Of a stretch of DNA of 64,000 bases, positions 51,301 through 61,996 are shown in pieces (the first letter of the stretch is position 1; every line of letters starts with the position of its first letter). Position numbers and translations under genes: made by a program. This DNA comes from Drosophila miranda (lineage: Eukaryota > Arthropoda > Insecta > Diptera > Drosophilidae). The notes beneath the pieces were generated by a model that did no database searches, was not told the DNA's origin, and worked only from the letters and a program-made list of their open reading frames with translations. The stretch is taken from contig NC_046675.1 of the NCBI RefSeq assembly GCF_003369915.1, positions 14,570,001 to 14,634,000 on the forward strand. The letters are read 5' to 3'.

Positions 51301-52074
51301 GCTTTATAGTAAAGTAGATACATAAGCAGGCACATTATGCACACAGAAAGGGATGGGTTTAAAGTGGCGCTTGTGGGGAAAAAGGAAACAGCAGCAACAG
51401 CAACAGGGAGAGCGCAATGGAAGAGAGAGAGAGAGAGAGATTGAGTGAATGAGAGAGTTCAGCCCCCGCTCCCGCGCCCCCACACAACAAGTTTCAAATG
51501 CAACGCAATCCATTCAAAGAAATTCTCTCTCTCACACACACACACACATGGCCACAGTGAGCTGAGCAGTTGATTCTGTCGATTGATACTCTGTAATATG
51601 AGAAACATTGGATTTCTATACCGCACACAAAGAGGAGTACAGATTATAAATTCAATTAAGTTGCAGCGGGAAAATACCAGACAACTTTACTCATTTGAAC
51701 TGGTTCCTTAACTTGGAATTTGCATTGGTTAACACACTACTAATCTACCTTCATGTCCAGGGTATGCACTGTGATATCAAAGCAGCGTTTTTCTAAAGGA
51801 TTATGGAACCACGAGCGAATAGTAACCAGCAGCCCCAAATATGTACTTTGTGTGGGTAACACAGGGAAAACTACAACTACAAAGCAGAGGCGGTGCAAGG
51901 GAAATATGCGGGAAAATGCAAATAATATTGACTACGGCACTCGCAATTAAGGCGCCAAGTATACACACACACACACATACGTACATACTATGCAAGATGC
52001 AAGTGTAGTAGAACAAAATACATACCCAGTAAAAGCTGCGCCGTTAGATAAAGCACCAATTCGTATTTGGACAT
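48340..52074 (-). CDS. put: Type II activin/BMP receptor Ser/Thr kinase punt
   Basis: Minus-strand exons 52026-52074, 50514-50705, 50262-50438, 49481-49626, 48585-49400, 48340-48519; 519 residues (family about 516). Punt binds Dpp, Gbb and activin-like ligands and phosphorylates type I receptors. Visible in order: signal peptide ([19 protein letters not shown]), cysteine-rich three-finger ectodomain (exons 2-3, ending CCCKGSLCN), membrane helix ([20 protein letters not shown], exon 4), then the kinase: G-loop [11 protein letters not shown], lysine in VAVKIF, catalytic [11 protein letters not shown] in [15 protein letters not shown], and the C-terminal lobe ending [12 protein letters not shown]. 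The HRDFKSKN form is typical of type II receptors. All introns read GT-AG in phase. Intron 1 (50706-52025) is G-quadruplex-prone on the transcribed sense strand. Confidence 0.96.
50813..50834 (-). repeat. GGGGCT hexamer repeat in punt intron 1, G-quadruplex-type
   Basis: On the minus (sense) strand this reads as four G4 tracts separated by CT; on the plus strand it is CCCCAG repeated four times. Confidence 0.85.
51423..51458. promoter_or_regulatory. GAGA tract in punt intron 1
   Basis: A GAGAGAGAGA run followed by further GAGAG, a potential GAGA-factor (Trl) site. A (TC)n/(CA)n tract lies about 70 bases further on. Confidence 0.45.
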
Positions 52075-53632
52075 TGTTAAGCGTTATCGCCCTCGAACTT
52101 GTTTACAACACACGGTACGGTACAGTGTATACGTAACTGTAGCATGCGCGCTGGCTCGAGTGATCACTGTGGTTAGGTTTACGGTGAGGATGTTTATATT
52201 TTTTGGCACAGAGTTTTTAAGTTGAAGGTTTTGGCGATTTGTTGGTTGGTTGGCTTGCACTCGAGCATATATACTTCCTCTTTCGATGCAATCTCGGGTC
52301 TCGGGACACACGCCACTATATGTAGACTATGTATGTATGCTGCTGAGTTCGCAGCTAAATCGCTGACCACACGCTACTTCCATGGACATTTTTAACGTTA
52401 TGCGGCTCTGTTGTCCACTCCTCACAATCACATTTTGGTTAAACACCTTCGAAATGCACCCTTTTGATGCACTTTGCTCAGTTTTAGAGTCTGTAGGCGA
52501 TTTTTTTTCTGGAAAATAAAAAAATTGAAAAATATTGGCAATTGCAACTCTGTCGATGTTCGGTTCTATCGGATTCCCAATAAAGCCCCCAGTATTTAAA
52601 TAGTTCAACTACTTGAGGTAAATGGCGGAAAATATTACTGATTGTAAATTCTTCTTGAGGATTCATGCCATCTCTACTATAAACTTTAAAAAAAACCACG
52701 ATATTTTTCAGCTGAACTGCGCTAAAATGATTAAATTTGCATTATTTTCAGTGGAAAATTGAAATACCCCTTTGGCTTGTAATAGGTTAATCGTTCTCCA
52801 TCAGGATTGGAAACCATATTCCTCATATTCTTTGTTCCGTTGAATATTACCAGCTAAATAGAACATTTAGCCATGCCCACTCAATTTTGTACGATTGATG
52901 AATCAATTCTATACATGATTGGCCTATTCGAAATACTTGCATTTATTGGATTTTTATATAACATATTGAAAATTAAAGACGACAAGACGTTCGCAATGGG
53001 GCGGCGTTAGGGATGACACTAGGGCCGATAGATACCGTCATGATATCATAGCAAGAACTAAAAACTACTGAACGTTTTACTAAAAACTAAATGATTGATG
53101 CAGTGTTTGTTATCCAATGACCGATTTCATGATCTTTTTAGTGCATCTATTAGTGTGTAAAAACAGTCTCTAAATTGTAAAGCTATGTCAGCGAAAAACA
53201 TGTAAGAATTTACACATATCGAATTTTTCAACGAGATCGAGATAAAATCAGATGCCCGTAAATAAAAAAAAATTAAATATTAACTAGACTTTAAAGTAGC
53301 TTAGATAACAGGATTTAACATAAGTTAAATAAAAAATAGGGTATAAAAATGTTCATACTCCACAAATATGTAGTTCATATGTACAAAGTATGTAGTTAGC
53401 TACGGTGTAGCTAACCTTACATTCTGTTTACCTTTTTTTGTTTAAACCTTATTTTATAAACAATCCAATAAAACAGAGTTTTCAAAAGGGATCACTCTTT
53501 TAGTAAACTGATTCAACAATCGGAGATAATTATGTGTTCAGGGCTGAAGGTTCTAGCTAGCTATTAGTATTAAGCCGAATATTAAAATCGAGGAATTCGT
53601 TTTTTTTTATTAATAAATCTTAATTTTTTCCA
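52075..53632. other. punt 5' flank and intergenic DNA
   Basis: No gene recognised. The first part is presumably punt 5' UTR and promoter (minus strand). The rest is A/T-rich. Around 53556-53600 it shares a short diverged phrase with 24195-24232. Confidence 0.5.
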
Positions 53633-53735
53633 TCGGTATATTTCGGCATATTTTGAAAATGAGACGGTATATTTTGGCATATTTCAGAGGGACAGACAGT
53701 ATGAATTATCGAAAAATCGGAAAACAGTCACACTG
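53633..53735 (+). promoter_or_regulatory. His4r core promoter: motif-6 cluster plus motif 1
   Basis: GGTATATTT-like and GGCATATTT elements at about 53635-53690, then AGTCACACTG (motif 1-like) at 53726-53735. Probable transcription start close to 53735, followed by a short non-coding exon ending at the AAG|GTATGT donor at 53756-53757. Confidence 0.7.
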
Positions 53736-54005
53736 ATTGATATTCTTTGTGACAAGGTATGTTTTGTTTTCGTTTTATTTTTCAATGCGCAAAAACATTA
53801 AAAATACTAATGAAATAAGGAAAAATTATGGTTGTTTCTACATAAGCTGTTGTTAGCTATGTACTGAAATGCAGATTTACATAAAAGGGCGTGTTATATG
53901 CATAAAAAAGCATCAGAAGCTGCTTCGGCCAACAAACATGGCGTCGGTCTCGGTCTGCGACTAATCCCGTTCATTTTCTCTTCTCTTTCGCTAGTTAAAT
54001 CGTAA

Positions 54006-54397
<392 letters not shown>

Positions 54398-54847
54398 ATA
54401 AAACCCCGGCCGAAATATTATTCACCATTTGGAAACTATAACTTAATCCAAAACTTAATCAAAAAATACTTGATCAAAAACTTAACCAGACGCATATTCC
54501 ATAACTATTTAACAATTAATCAAACTGACAGTAATAAATAAACATTTCGAGTAGTTGTCAAAAATTTAAAATCTTTAATTATAACGGAGAAAATAGCAAT
54601 TATTAATTTTAGCAGCGCTTGCGGCGCTTTTGCTTTTGTTTCTACTTGCTTCCTTTGATGCATAAATCATTTCGTGGTGAAAGCAAGAGCACTCAAAGCT
54701 GTGGGTGGAGGCTCCTGATTGCTTTGCTTGTAAAACTAGAAATTTTACCCTTCATGGAAATTTTAAGGCGATCGCTTGTGGGTTCTGTTGGGTGCACGGA
54801 AGAGATTGTGTTCTGAAAAATTATAGTTTTGACTTGTAAGAGATGCA

Positions 54848-57334
54848 TTAAAAGGTTGCCTCCTGATTCTTTTTCTTCAACAACAAGTAGGCAGTACGCG
54901 GCGACAACTTCTCGACAGCCTCATCCATGACTGTGTCAGACTGGTGGCGACGCCTGAACACCGGCATGTTGGGGGAAATGGACATCTGGCCAAACATATC
55001 GGAATTCAGTACTTGTGGCTGCAATCCGGAGCCCGAGCCCGAGCCATCGGTCATCTTATCTGAGGATTTTGCACCAAGGAGCCCCATGTACGTTTCCACT
55101 TGCTCGCGTAGTTCATTCATATGATTATGTGCATCAGAATGATTGATGCCAGAGTCAGGAAGCGTTTCTTTGCTGGGTTCTTGAGTGTCCTCTGGCTTGC
55201 GCTCTCTTTGGGGTATGTATCCATCGACATCGCGATAATTGGCCAAGATCTGGCTAAAATTCGGGTTCGAGACCCCGTCCCCAATGTCTTGCTCAAATTG
55301 CAACTTCGCGTTGAGTTTGAACTGGGGTAAAGAAATGGTTGAATATAGTTGGGAAATAGTTGTGACTGTCCAAGAAATCACTTACATGGCTCTCGTTGGC
55401 GAATTCGTGATCCGACTTCGACTCGTGTTTCTTGTTGACATTTTTCAAGTTTTGCTCTACGTACTTCATCTCGCTGCGCACCTTTCGGACCTGCAACAGA
55501 GTCCGGCGTGGCGACTGCTCTTCCTCGCGAGGGCTGACCTCCATTGGCTCCAGCTCAGATTGTTCCTCTTCACGTCGGCTTGAGTATTGCGTCTCCTGCG
55601 TCTTATATTGGCTTGAAAGTTGTAGATGCGGAAGATCTTTTCGCAGGGTCGACAAGACGCTTCGCGGAGTCGTTTCCGGGGTGGTGACGACGCTGTTGAC
55701 CAGCTTTCCGAACTCCGTCTGGCGATACGTCGGCGATCTGTAAAATACAAATGGGATAATGGGAAAGCTCACAGAGAGATATGGCAAGGAAAGACATACT
55801 CTATGAGGGTTTCCTTCATTTCCATATATTCGTTAACCCCTTGGGATAGGGAGTTTTCCATGATCTTGTCAGAGGTCATTTGGCTGTCACAGATCATTAG
55901 TTGATTGCTGAGTCTTACATTCAGCTTCTCGGCCTTCTTGCGTAGAGTCCGTTCGAAGGACAGCTCCTGCTCAAGGCGCTTGATGTGCAACACCACCTGT
56001 CTGACAGTGAACTTCTGGCCCTTGGGCAGGCTATGCAGCCCGTTGAAGCAGCTGAGATCGTACTCCGGCTCCTTCTTCTTTTCGAAGTCTGGGGTGCCCA
56101 GGTGTTCGCGAATGCTGCGCTGCAAGAAATGGCTGATTCCCTGGTTGTGCCGTACATTGAACTCCACGATGGTGGTGTTCAGTTTCAGGCAGTCGAGTAT
56201 GAGATTGGCTCCAATATCAGTCAGGCCACAGCCCTGCATGTCGACAGCTGCAAAAACCGAAGATCTTAGAGCGGGCTGGCCAGTATTGTTCCTCCTACTT
56301 ACAATTTATCCAGACATCCTCCTTCAGCACCTCGGCGATCGATCGCAGGCCTTCGTCCCCGATCAACGGATTGTTAACGAGAAGAATCGTTCGTAGTCCC
56401 AAAATGGAATTGGCATCGACATTCCGGTAGCGCAGGGACCTTTCCCACCCCTCCGTGTAGTGTGATATCTTTTGCATCTGGGGAGGATATCAAGGATTAC
56501 CACGTATCCTAAGTACTTTTACCTCCGATATACCTTGATCATTTCGGCCACATGCTTGGCCCCCTTTGAGCTGAGTTTGCACTCGCAGAGATCGAAATAT
56601 ACAATACGATTGAGATACTTGACCGTCTGGCAGACCATCTCGCACCCCTTGTCCCCAATGCTGGAACTGCGAAAGCTCAAGACCTCCAGGCAATCGTTGG
56701 CTACCAGCGACTAGAACAGAGGACACAATGATGGGATTTAGGATGAATCGTATCAGACCTACCTTGGCAATACACTCAATGTAGCCGTCATAAAGGGGCA
56801 GACCCTCGAGCTTGAGCACTTTGATGTTCTTGTTGTTCAACAAACAATCGGCGATGGACTGGACGAGGCCGCTGAAAATGAAGCGCGTGAATACCACCGG
56901 GCGCTTTTGGAAGAGCCGGGCCCGATTCTCCGTGTCGATGGGCTCGATTATATCTGCATGGAAAAGCGGTTGCTTAGTTTCCCCGCCCTATGGTCCGCCT
57001 CCGGCTACTCACTGTTTTGATAGAATCGTCGCATGCGCAGTATCAAGTTCTGCAGAACGATGTCATGTTGTAGAGCCTCGATGATTATCAGCCAGTCGGT
57101 CACGCTTAGCTTATCGGCGAAGACGTCCAGCGAGGTGTTCGCATTGGATTTCTTCCGAATTTCCGACACTGGTGTGAGATTTTTGGCGCGACATAGCTCT
57201 AAGTAGCGGAAATGGAAGCAACGACTCTTGCTGGATTTTTGGAGATAAGTCGGGCTCGATACAGCCGATCTGGATGCCTTTAGTAAATTTCTTTCCTGTC
57301 CTTTCCGTATGCCGGAGGCACGATCCAGAGACAT
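54848..57334 (-). CDS. Cep78: Centrosomal LRR protein, CEP78 homologue
   Basis: Minus-strand exons 57013-57334, 56763-56953, 56534-56710, 56303-56477, 55800-56247, 55386-55737, 54848-55321; 712 residues, all phases agree. CEP78 is a centriole-associated scaffold in ciliary biology. Visible: N-terminal helical segment with LSVTDW..IIEAL, then RNase-inhibitor-type leucine-rich repeats. The block HYTEGWERSLRYR...LIGDEG...CGLTDIGANLIL...NTTIVEFNVRHN aligns part by part with human CEP78 as I recall it. A coiled coil follows (about 55900-55990, LEQELSFERTLRKKAEKL), then an unconserved Ser/Glu-rich C-terminus. The start is the first real ATG; an upstream in-frame TTG is not used. I am confident of the family; which fly gene name applies is from memory. 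Confidence 0.85.
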
Positions 57335-57409
57335 GTTCTGTACGATGAAGCCCAAACGAGACTAGATTAAATATAAAACGAGCACAATTTCTAGACTGTA
57401 ACAAATAGC

Positions 57410-57474
57410 GGACATAATATTCAAGGAAAGCAATGTTAAAACAAAATAAACAGCTTTGCTTGAGTATTAACTCC
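57410..57474. repeat. Imperfect hairpin 1 upstream of Cep78
   Basis: Arms at 57410-57431 and 57453-57474 match 18 of 22 bases when one is reversed and complemented, around a 21-base A-rich loop. It is related in sequence to hairpin 2 (shared phrases GTAACAAATA and GGACATAATA.TCAA). Confidence 0.75.
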
Positions 57475-57493
57475 ACTTTTTGATACGTCTTAC

Positions 57494-57663
57494 CTAGACA
57501 ATGTTTGATATACTAATACGAGTAAAATTTGTAGCAGCGGGTAACAAATACTAGTGGACATAATACTCAAAGTGATCTATTTCTATTCAAGCATATTCAA
57601 AGGATGCTATGTTTAAATAGAAATAGCTTCCTTTGAGTATTAAGTCGTCTAAACATTGTCTAG
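57494..57663. mobile_element. Palindromic MITE-like element (nested hairpin 2)
   Basis: Outer perfect inverted repeats of 13 bases (CTAGACAATGTTT at 57494 and its complement at 57651-57663) enclose a longer inner hairpin with arms 57557-57587 and 57616-57646, matching 27 of 31. No coding capacity. No clear target duplication at the outer ends, so the true element boundary may be larger and include hairpin 1. Confidence 0.6.
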
Positions 57664-60600
57664 TGTTTGGTTATATGTTTTTTTGGTCAGTGTTGTGTAA
57701 CTCTACAATTCTGCAGACCTAACCTTCAAAATTGCATAAGCCCAACGCTCTTCACTTCCGTTGTCCACCTCCCCACCGCTCTTCTCTCGTTTCCAAGTCT
57801 TCCAGTCTGATCGTAAACAAACAATCCCACCCGCATGCAGCACCACCAGCCCCCCACTACTCGTGCCGGTGGAATTTACGGTTCGGCAATTACTCGCGTG
57901 CCTGCAGTGCAGTCGTTTCTCTCTCTCTCTCTGTGTGTGTGCCAGGGTTGCCACAACATTCGTTGACAACTCCATTCCCATACAGCACAACGTTCCGTTG
58001 CCCGAGCTTGAGCTGGCTGTGGCTGGCACCGAGGCTCTTAGTCGTTTTGCGGCTTTTAAAGCTTCCACTTGGTTTTCGCGGTTGGTTCGTGTTCCGAAAA
58101 CATTTAACGGTCTTTGAAATTTCAAAGTGCAATCGTGATTTATTTATTCTTTAAAGTAAGACCCCCGCCTGGTCAGCACTAAGTACGTTGCGTGGTTTGA
58201 AGCACGTTCCGTCGGCGGCGTCAAGTGTCATTAAAGTGATCTATCTATCCCGTACTCATCTTCCACATATGTGGTACCCCTCCCTCCCAGTTTCGAATCG
58301 AGTTCCGGTTCGTGCATTGCCCAATTTCAGAGCATGCGACACGTTTATTTAGTTCTGGGGTTCTTTGACTCATGCCTAATTACCAGTGACGTCGTGGTCG
58401 TGCTGGTGCTGGCCCACAGAAGAAGCCTTCTCGAAAATGTGTCAGTACAAGAAATTTGAAAGTTCTCTGTGAGCAGTCAACTGGCAATCGAGTGAGACAT
58501 TGGAAGTGCTCCCTGAAATAATTACCATAAAAGTGTCAAGAGTCAAAGGATACTCCTTGCCTTCTGTGTTTGGACGGGTGCTAGAGGGTAAGTATTGGAA
58601 CCGGTTTGGCTGCAGGCTTCAGATGTCCTGTAATTTGTTAAGGGGTTTGCCTCCTTACTGGGGATGGCTTTGATGGTAAAGAAGCTCTATGATTAACATA
58701 CGAAGGGTTGCCCAACTACGTTCCGCTCCCCCCGTAGCGTATGTAAGGTCACTCAGTCCAGGTCAAGGACTTGCTTGCTCTTCCAAGTCGCGAGTCGATC
58801 GCACATTATCTAAGTGCCCGAAATGTAGCAATACTCGTACTTTTCGAGGCAGATTCGGATGAAAGAAGCAGTTGGATTGGGATATGCAAAAATCGAGCTA
58901 GAAAAGGAGACCAAGTGTAACGGACAAATGTTTTACGACACTTTGTCTGCATCCAAGCCATGTTACTACCAAGATTTGGCCGGGGCTCAGGGCTACAGTG
59001 GAGCCGAAGAGGTGGCAGGGACTACGCACATTACCATGAAAGTGAGACGGATGCGGGCGTCGCTTGAACCTGGCTATGAGTCAAAAACCAAGCTACCGCA
59101 ACGGAGCTGCCTCCAGCCAACGTCCCCCTCCCACCCTCCATATGCCAACTCTCCTTTTGTTTGTCAGCCAACAACAAACAATAGCTCGCATGGAGTTTTG
59201 CTGCTGGCGTTGAACTTGACTGTCGGAGCCCCGTATCGGAATCGATGGGCATGACAAACAGGGCCCTAATATGGGGGAGGAAGTGTTCAAATTGGAGTAC
59301 TGGTAGCCATGGGCATGGGCCCCCTCCGATTGTTTGCTCAGCCACTCGTTCGTGCCCCGGAAACTGAAGGCAACATTGGTCACAGCCCAAGCTACAGGGC
59401 CCGTCTCTACTCGTATCTCTATCTCTGCCTATGACTCTGCCTCTGACTCTCTCTGAGCCGCGCTTAACATATTTAATATAATTAAATGAACCCCTGACAG
59501 AGGCAGACATGGAAAGTCAACCGTCAGGTACGATGCGGTGCAGCTTAGCTGCCAACAAACGATTATAAAGTGGAGGAGCAGGAGCAGGAGCTGCTGGAAC
59601 TTGTCGCATCATCATGCACAACATCCGAAATCAAAAATTGTTTCATTGAGATTTCCATTTCTCTGGGATTACCTTGGAGTCGCCAGCAGCTTTGTTTGTG
59701 GTTAACCGCAAGAGTTAATGGGATGGGATTTGATGGGAAGTGCAATGGAACGGAATGGGTAGCGCTGTGGCATCCATTGGTTGCAAAGTTCGCGTATATT
59801 GAACTATTTTCGTGCAGGATTTCACTTTTTGGCCAACTCTGACCGGGAAACAAAAGGCCAGGCCAAGCCGGGCCACGGCAGGCCAGAACATGCCAAGCGT
59901 GAACTTTGCAACAAGAGTCATTAGCACCAGGCAACCGCCAAGAGTCTATAGAGTTTGCCGAGTCTCAGTCCCAGATGTTGGAGATTTGGGAGCTGTGGAA
60001 AGGCAGCGTCGTCACCCGCCGACATCGTCATGGCTCTGAGACTTTGCTGGCGACTCTTCCACTTTCAGCTTACATAAATTGTGAGTGAAATGGCAACCGA
60101 CCTGCAACCGTCAGGTCGGATCTGTGCGAGGCGGCGGCGTGACTTATTAATTTGCTTTAATTCAGTGGGTTTTCGCCGGGTGGAAAATTGCCAACAGGAA
60201 AGTGCGTCTCTATCACTAATGGACTTAATTAAGACTACATTCAGTTTGGCTTTAAATAGCCTCATTTAAAGTGGAGTGATAGCTATGGAGGCAAAGACAG
60301 TGTTTAAGTGTGTATACAGGGCGTATGGTTAATACTTAGAGTAATAGATTTCAAACCCACATACAATACATGTTCTGACTCTGTATCGCTCGGATTCACT
60401 GATGGACCCCATCGACAGTTTTGATAGATAGCCCCATTCGGATAGCCCCATGGAAAAGCATTGCAGCATGAAATTGTATGACCACCCGAGCATTCCCTGC
60501 CAGCCAACTGACCAAACAACCCAATTGCCTCTCGGCCATGAATACACATGGATAATTACAAACAAAGCTCCCAGCCAGCTTCTTTTCAGGCCTCGTCCCA

Positions 60601-61886
60601 AAACTGAGAAGAAATTGTTGCATGTGGCGCGTGTTGAAAGCGAAATCAGCCACAAATTGTGATTACTTTTGAATCAAAAGTGCCCCAACGGCCACTGCAA
60701 GGCTAGGGGGGATGGATTCACTAACGACCTTGTCTGCAGATTCGCTCCCCGCGATAAAGAGATGATTTTCAAAGAGGTGGGGTTGTGCAACCCGAAATAT
60801 AGACAAGTACACAAATCAATTACCGGTTGACCGGGGCCTGGGTCTGAGGCATTTACGATTGCCAACAATTAAGAAATATCCAAGTGATTGCGAAATCAAT
60901 GAACCGCACTCGGCGGTGGCTCTGTCTCTGTGTCTCTCTTTCTGTGCAGCGAGATGATATGCAAGTGCTCCGATTGCAAATGAGGCAAACCGAGTTGAAC
61001 CCACGAACAATGGCAATGTCTGGCATTAATAAGCCGCCGCCAATGGTATCTGTATCTGTGGCTGCATCTGTATCTGACAGATGCAGTCATCGCTATGCAC
61101 TTTTCACACGCGTACATGATCCGCTGTGTGAGAAACCAAACGGAGATAAGGCTACACTCCTCTCCAAGCTATGGAGAAACATCATTAAATTTTCGTACAT
61201 ATAAGGGCTGGAAAATCCCCCCCACAACTTTCAGTTTTCACTCCACTTGAGCGAGAACTTACTATAAATATTAACTGTGGAGATTATCTAGAATTTATTG
61301 GCAGTGCAGCAGTCCATAAAAGAGACAAATCTGGCACATGAATAAATCTAGATAGTACTCGCACAAGAGTAATACTTAATAATTGCCGGGCAGTTTAGAA
61401 AACGTTACGGTCGTTAAACCTTGCAAGAAACACACAAAAACAAAGTCAATAAAATTTCTTCAGCGGAATTCCAGGCTAGTGCTGAGCCAGCAGCAGACCG
61501 GCCAATAAAGAGCACACGTTTTAATTAATTTGCTCATAAAACTTTCGCAAAAGATTTGGCCAATTCTCACGCAGAGAACACACGAGCCACTGCAGCAGGT
61601 CCAGTGCCAGGTAACAGTTCCATTGAGAAACATTTGTCCGACCTAATTGTTGGGCTGGGTTTGGGTTTGGGGAAGATATGTTGCAAGTGCAGAACCAGAA
61701 CCGAAAGCACACCTCTCCACTTTAGAGTGGAGTAGTTCTGTCTTTGCTTTCTCGAGCGAAACTGTTTTGGGGTCATAAGGCACAGCCCCAGAGTCTCCAT
61801 AAAATGTGACAGACCAGGCCCGACGTATGGAAAATGGGTTAACACTGGGTTATGGGTTCTGTTGTAACACTCTGTCTATTTTCTAG
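57664..61886. other. Cep78/cadherin intergenic and probable 5' UTR intron of the cadherin
   Basis: No coding exon seen. A CT/TG-rich (GAGA-type) tract at about 57916-57945 may be promoter sequence shared by the divergent Cep78 and the cadherin. Candidate donors at about 58156 (TTTAAA|GTAAGA) and 58588 (GAGG|GTAAGT) would suit a non-coding first exon spliced to the acceptor at 61886. Confidence 0.5.
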
Positions 61887-61996
61887 GTGTTGCTCTGCTG
61901 GTGTCATTCGAGGGCGAGAGTCTACCTGTCATGTGGCAGTCGCAGTAACCAAAAGGTGCCCACTAAAACAACACCGTCATCGTCATCATCATTACC

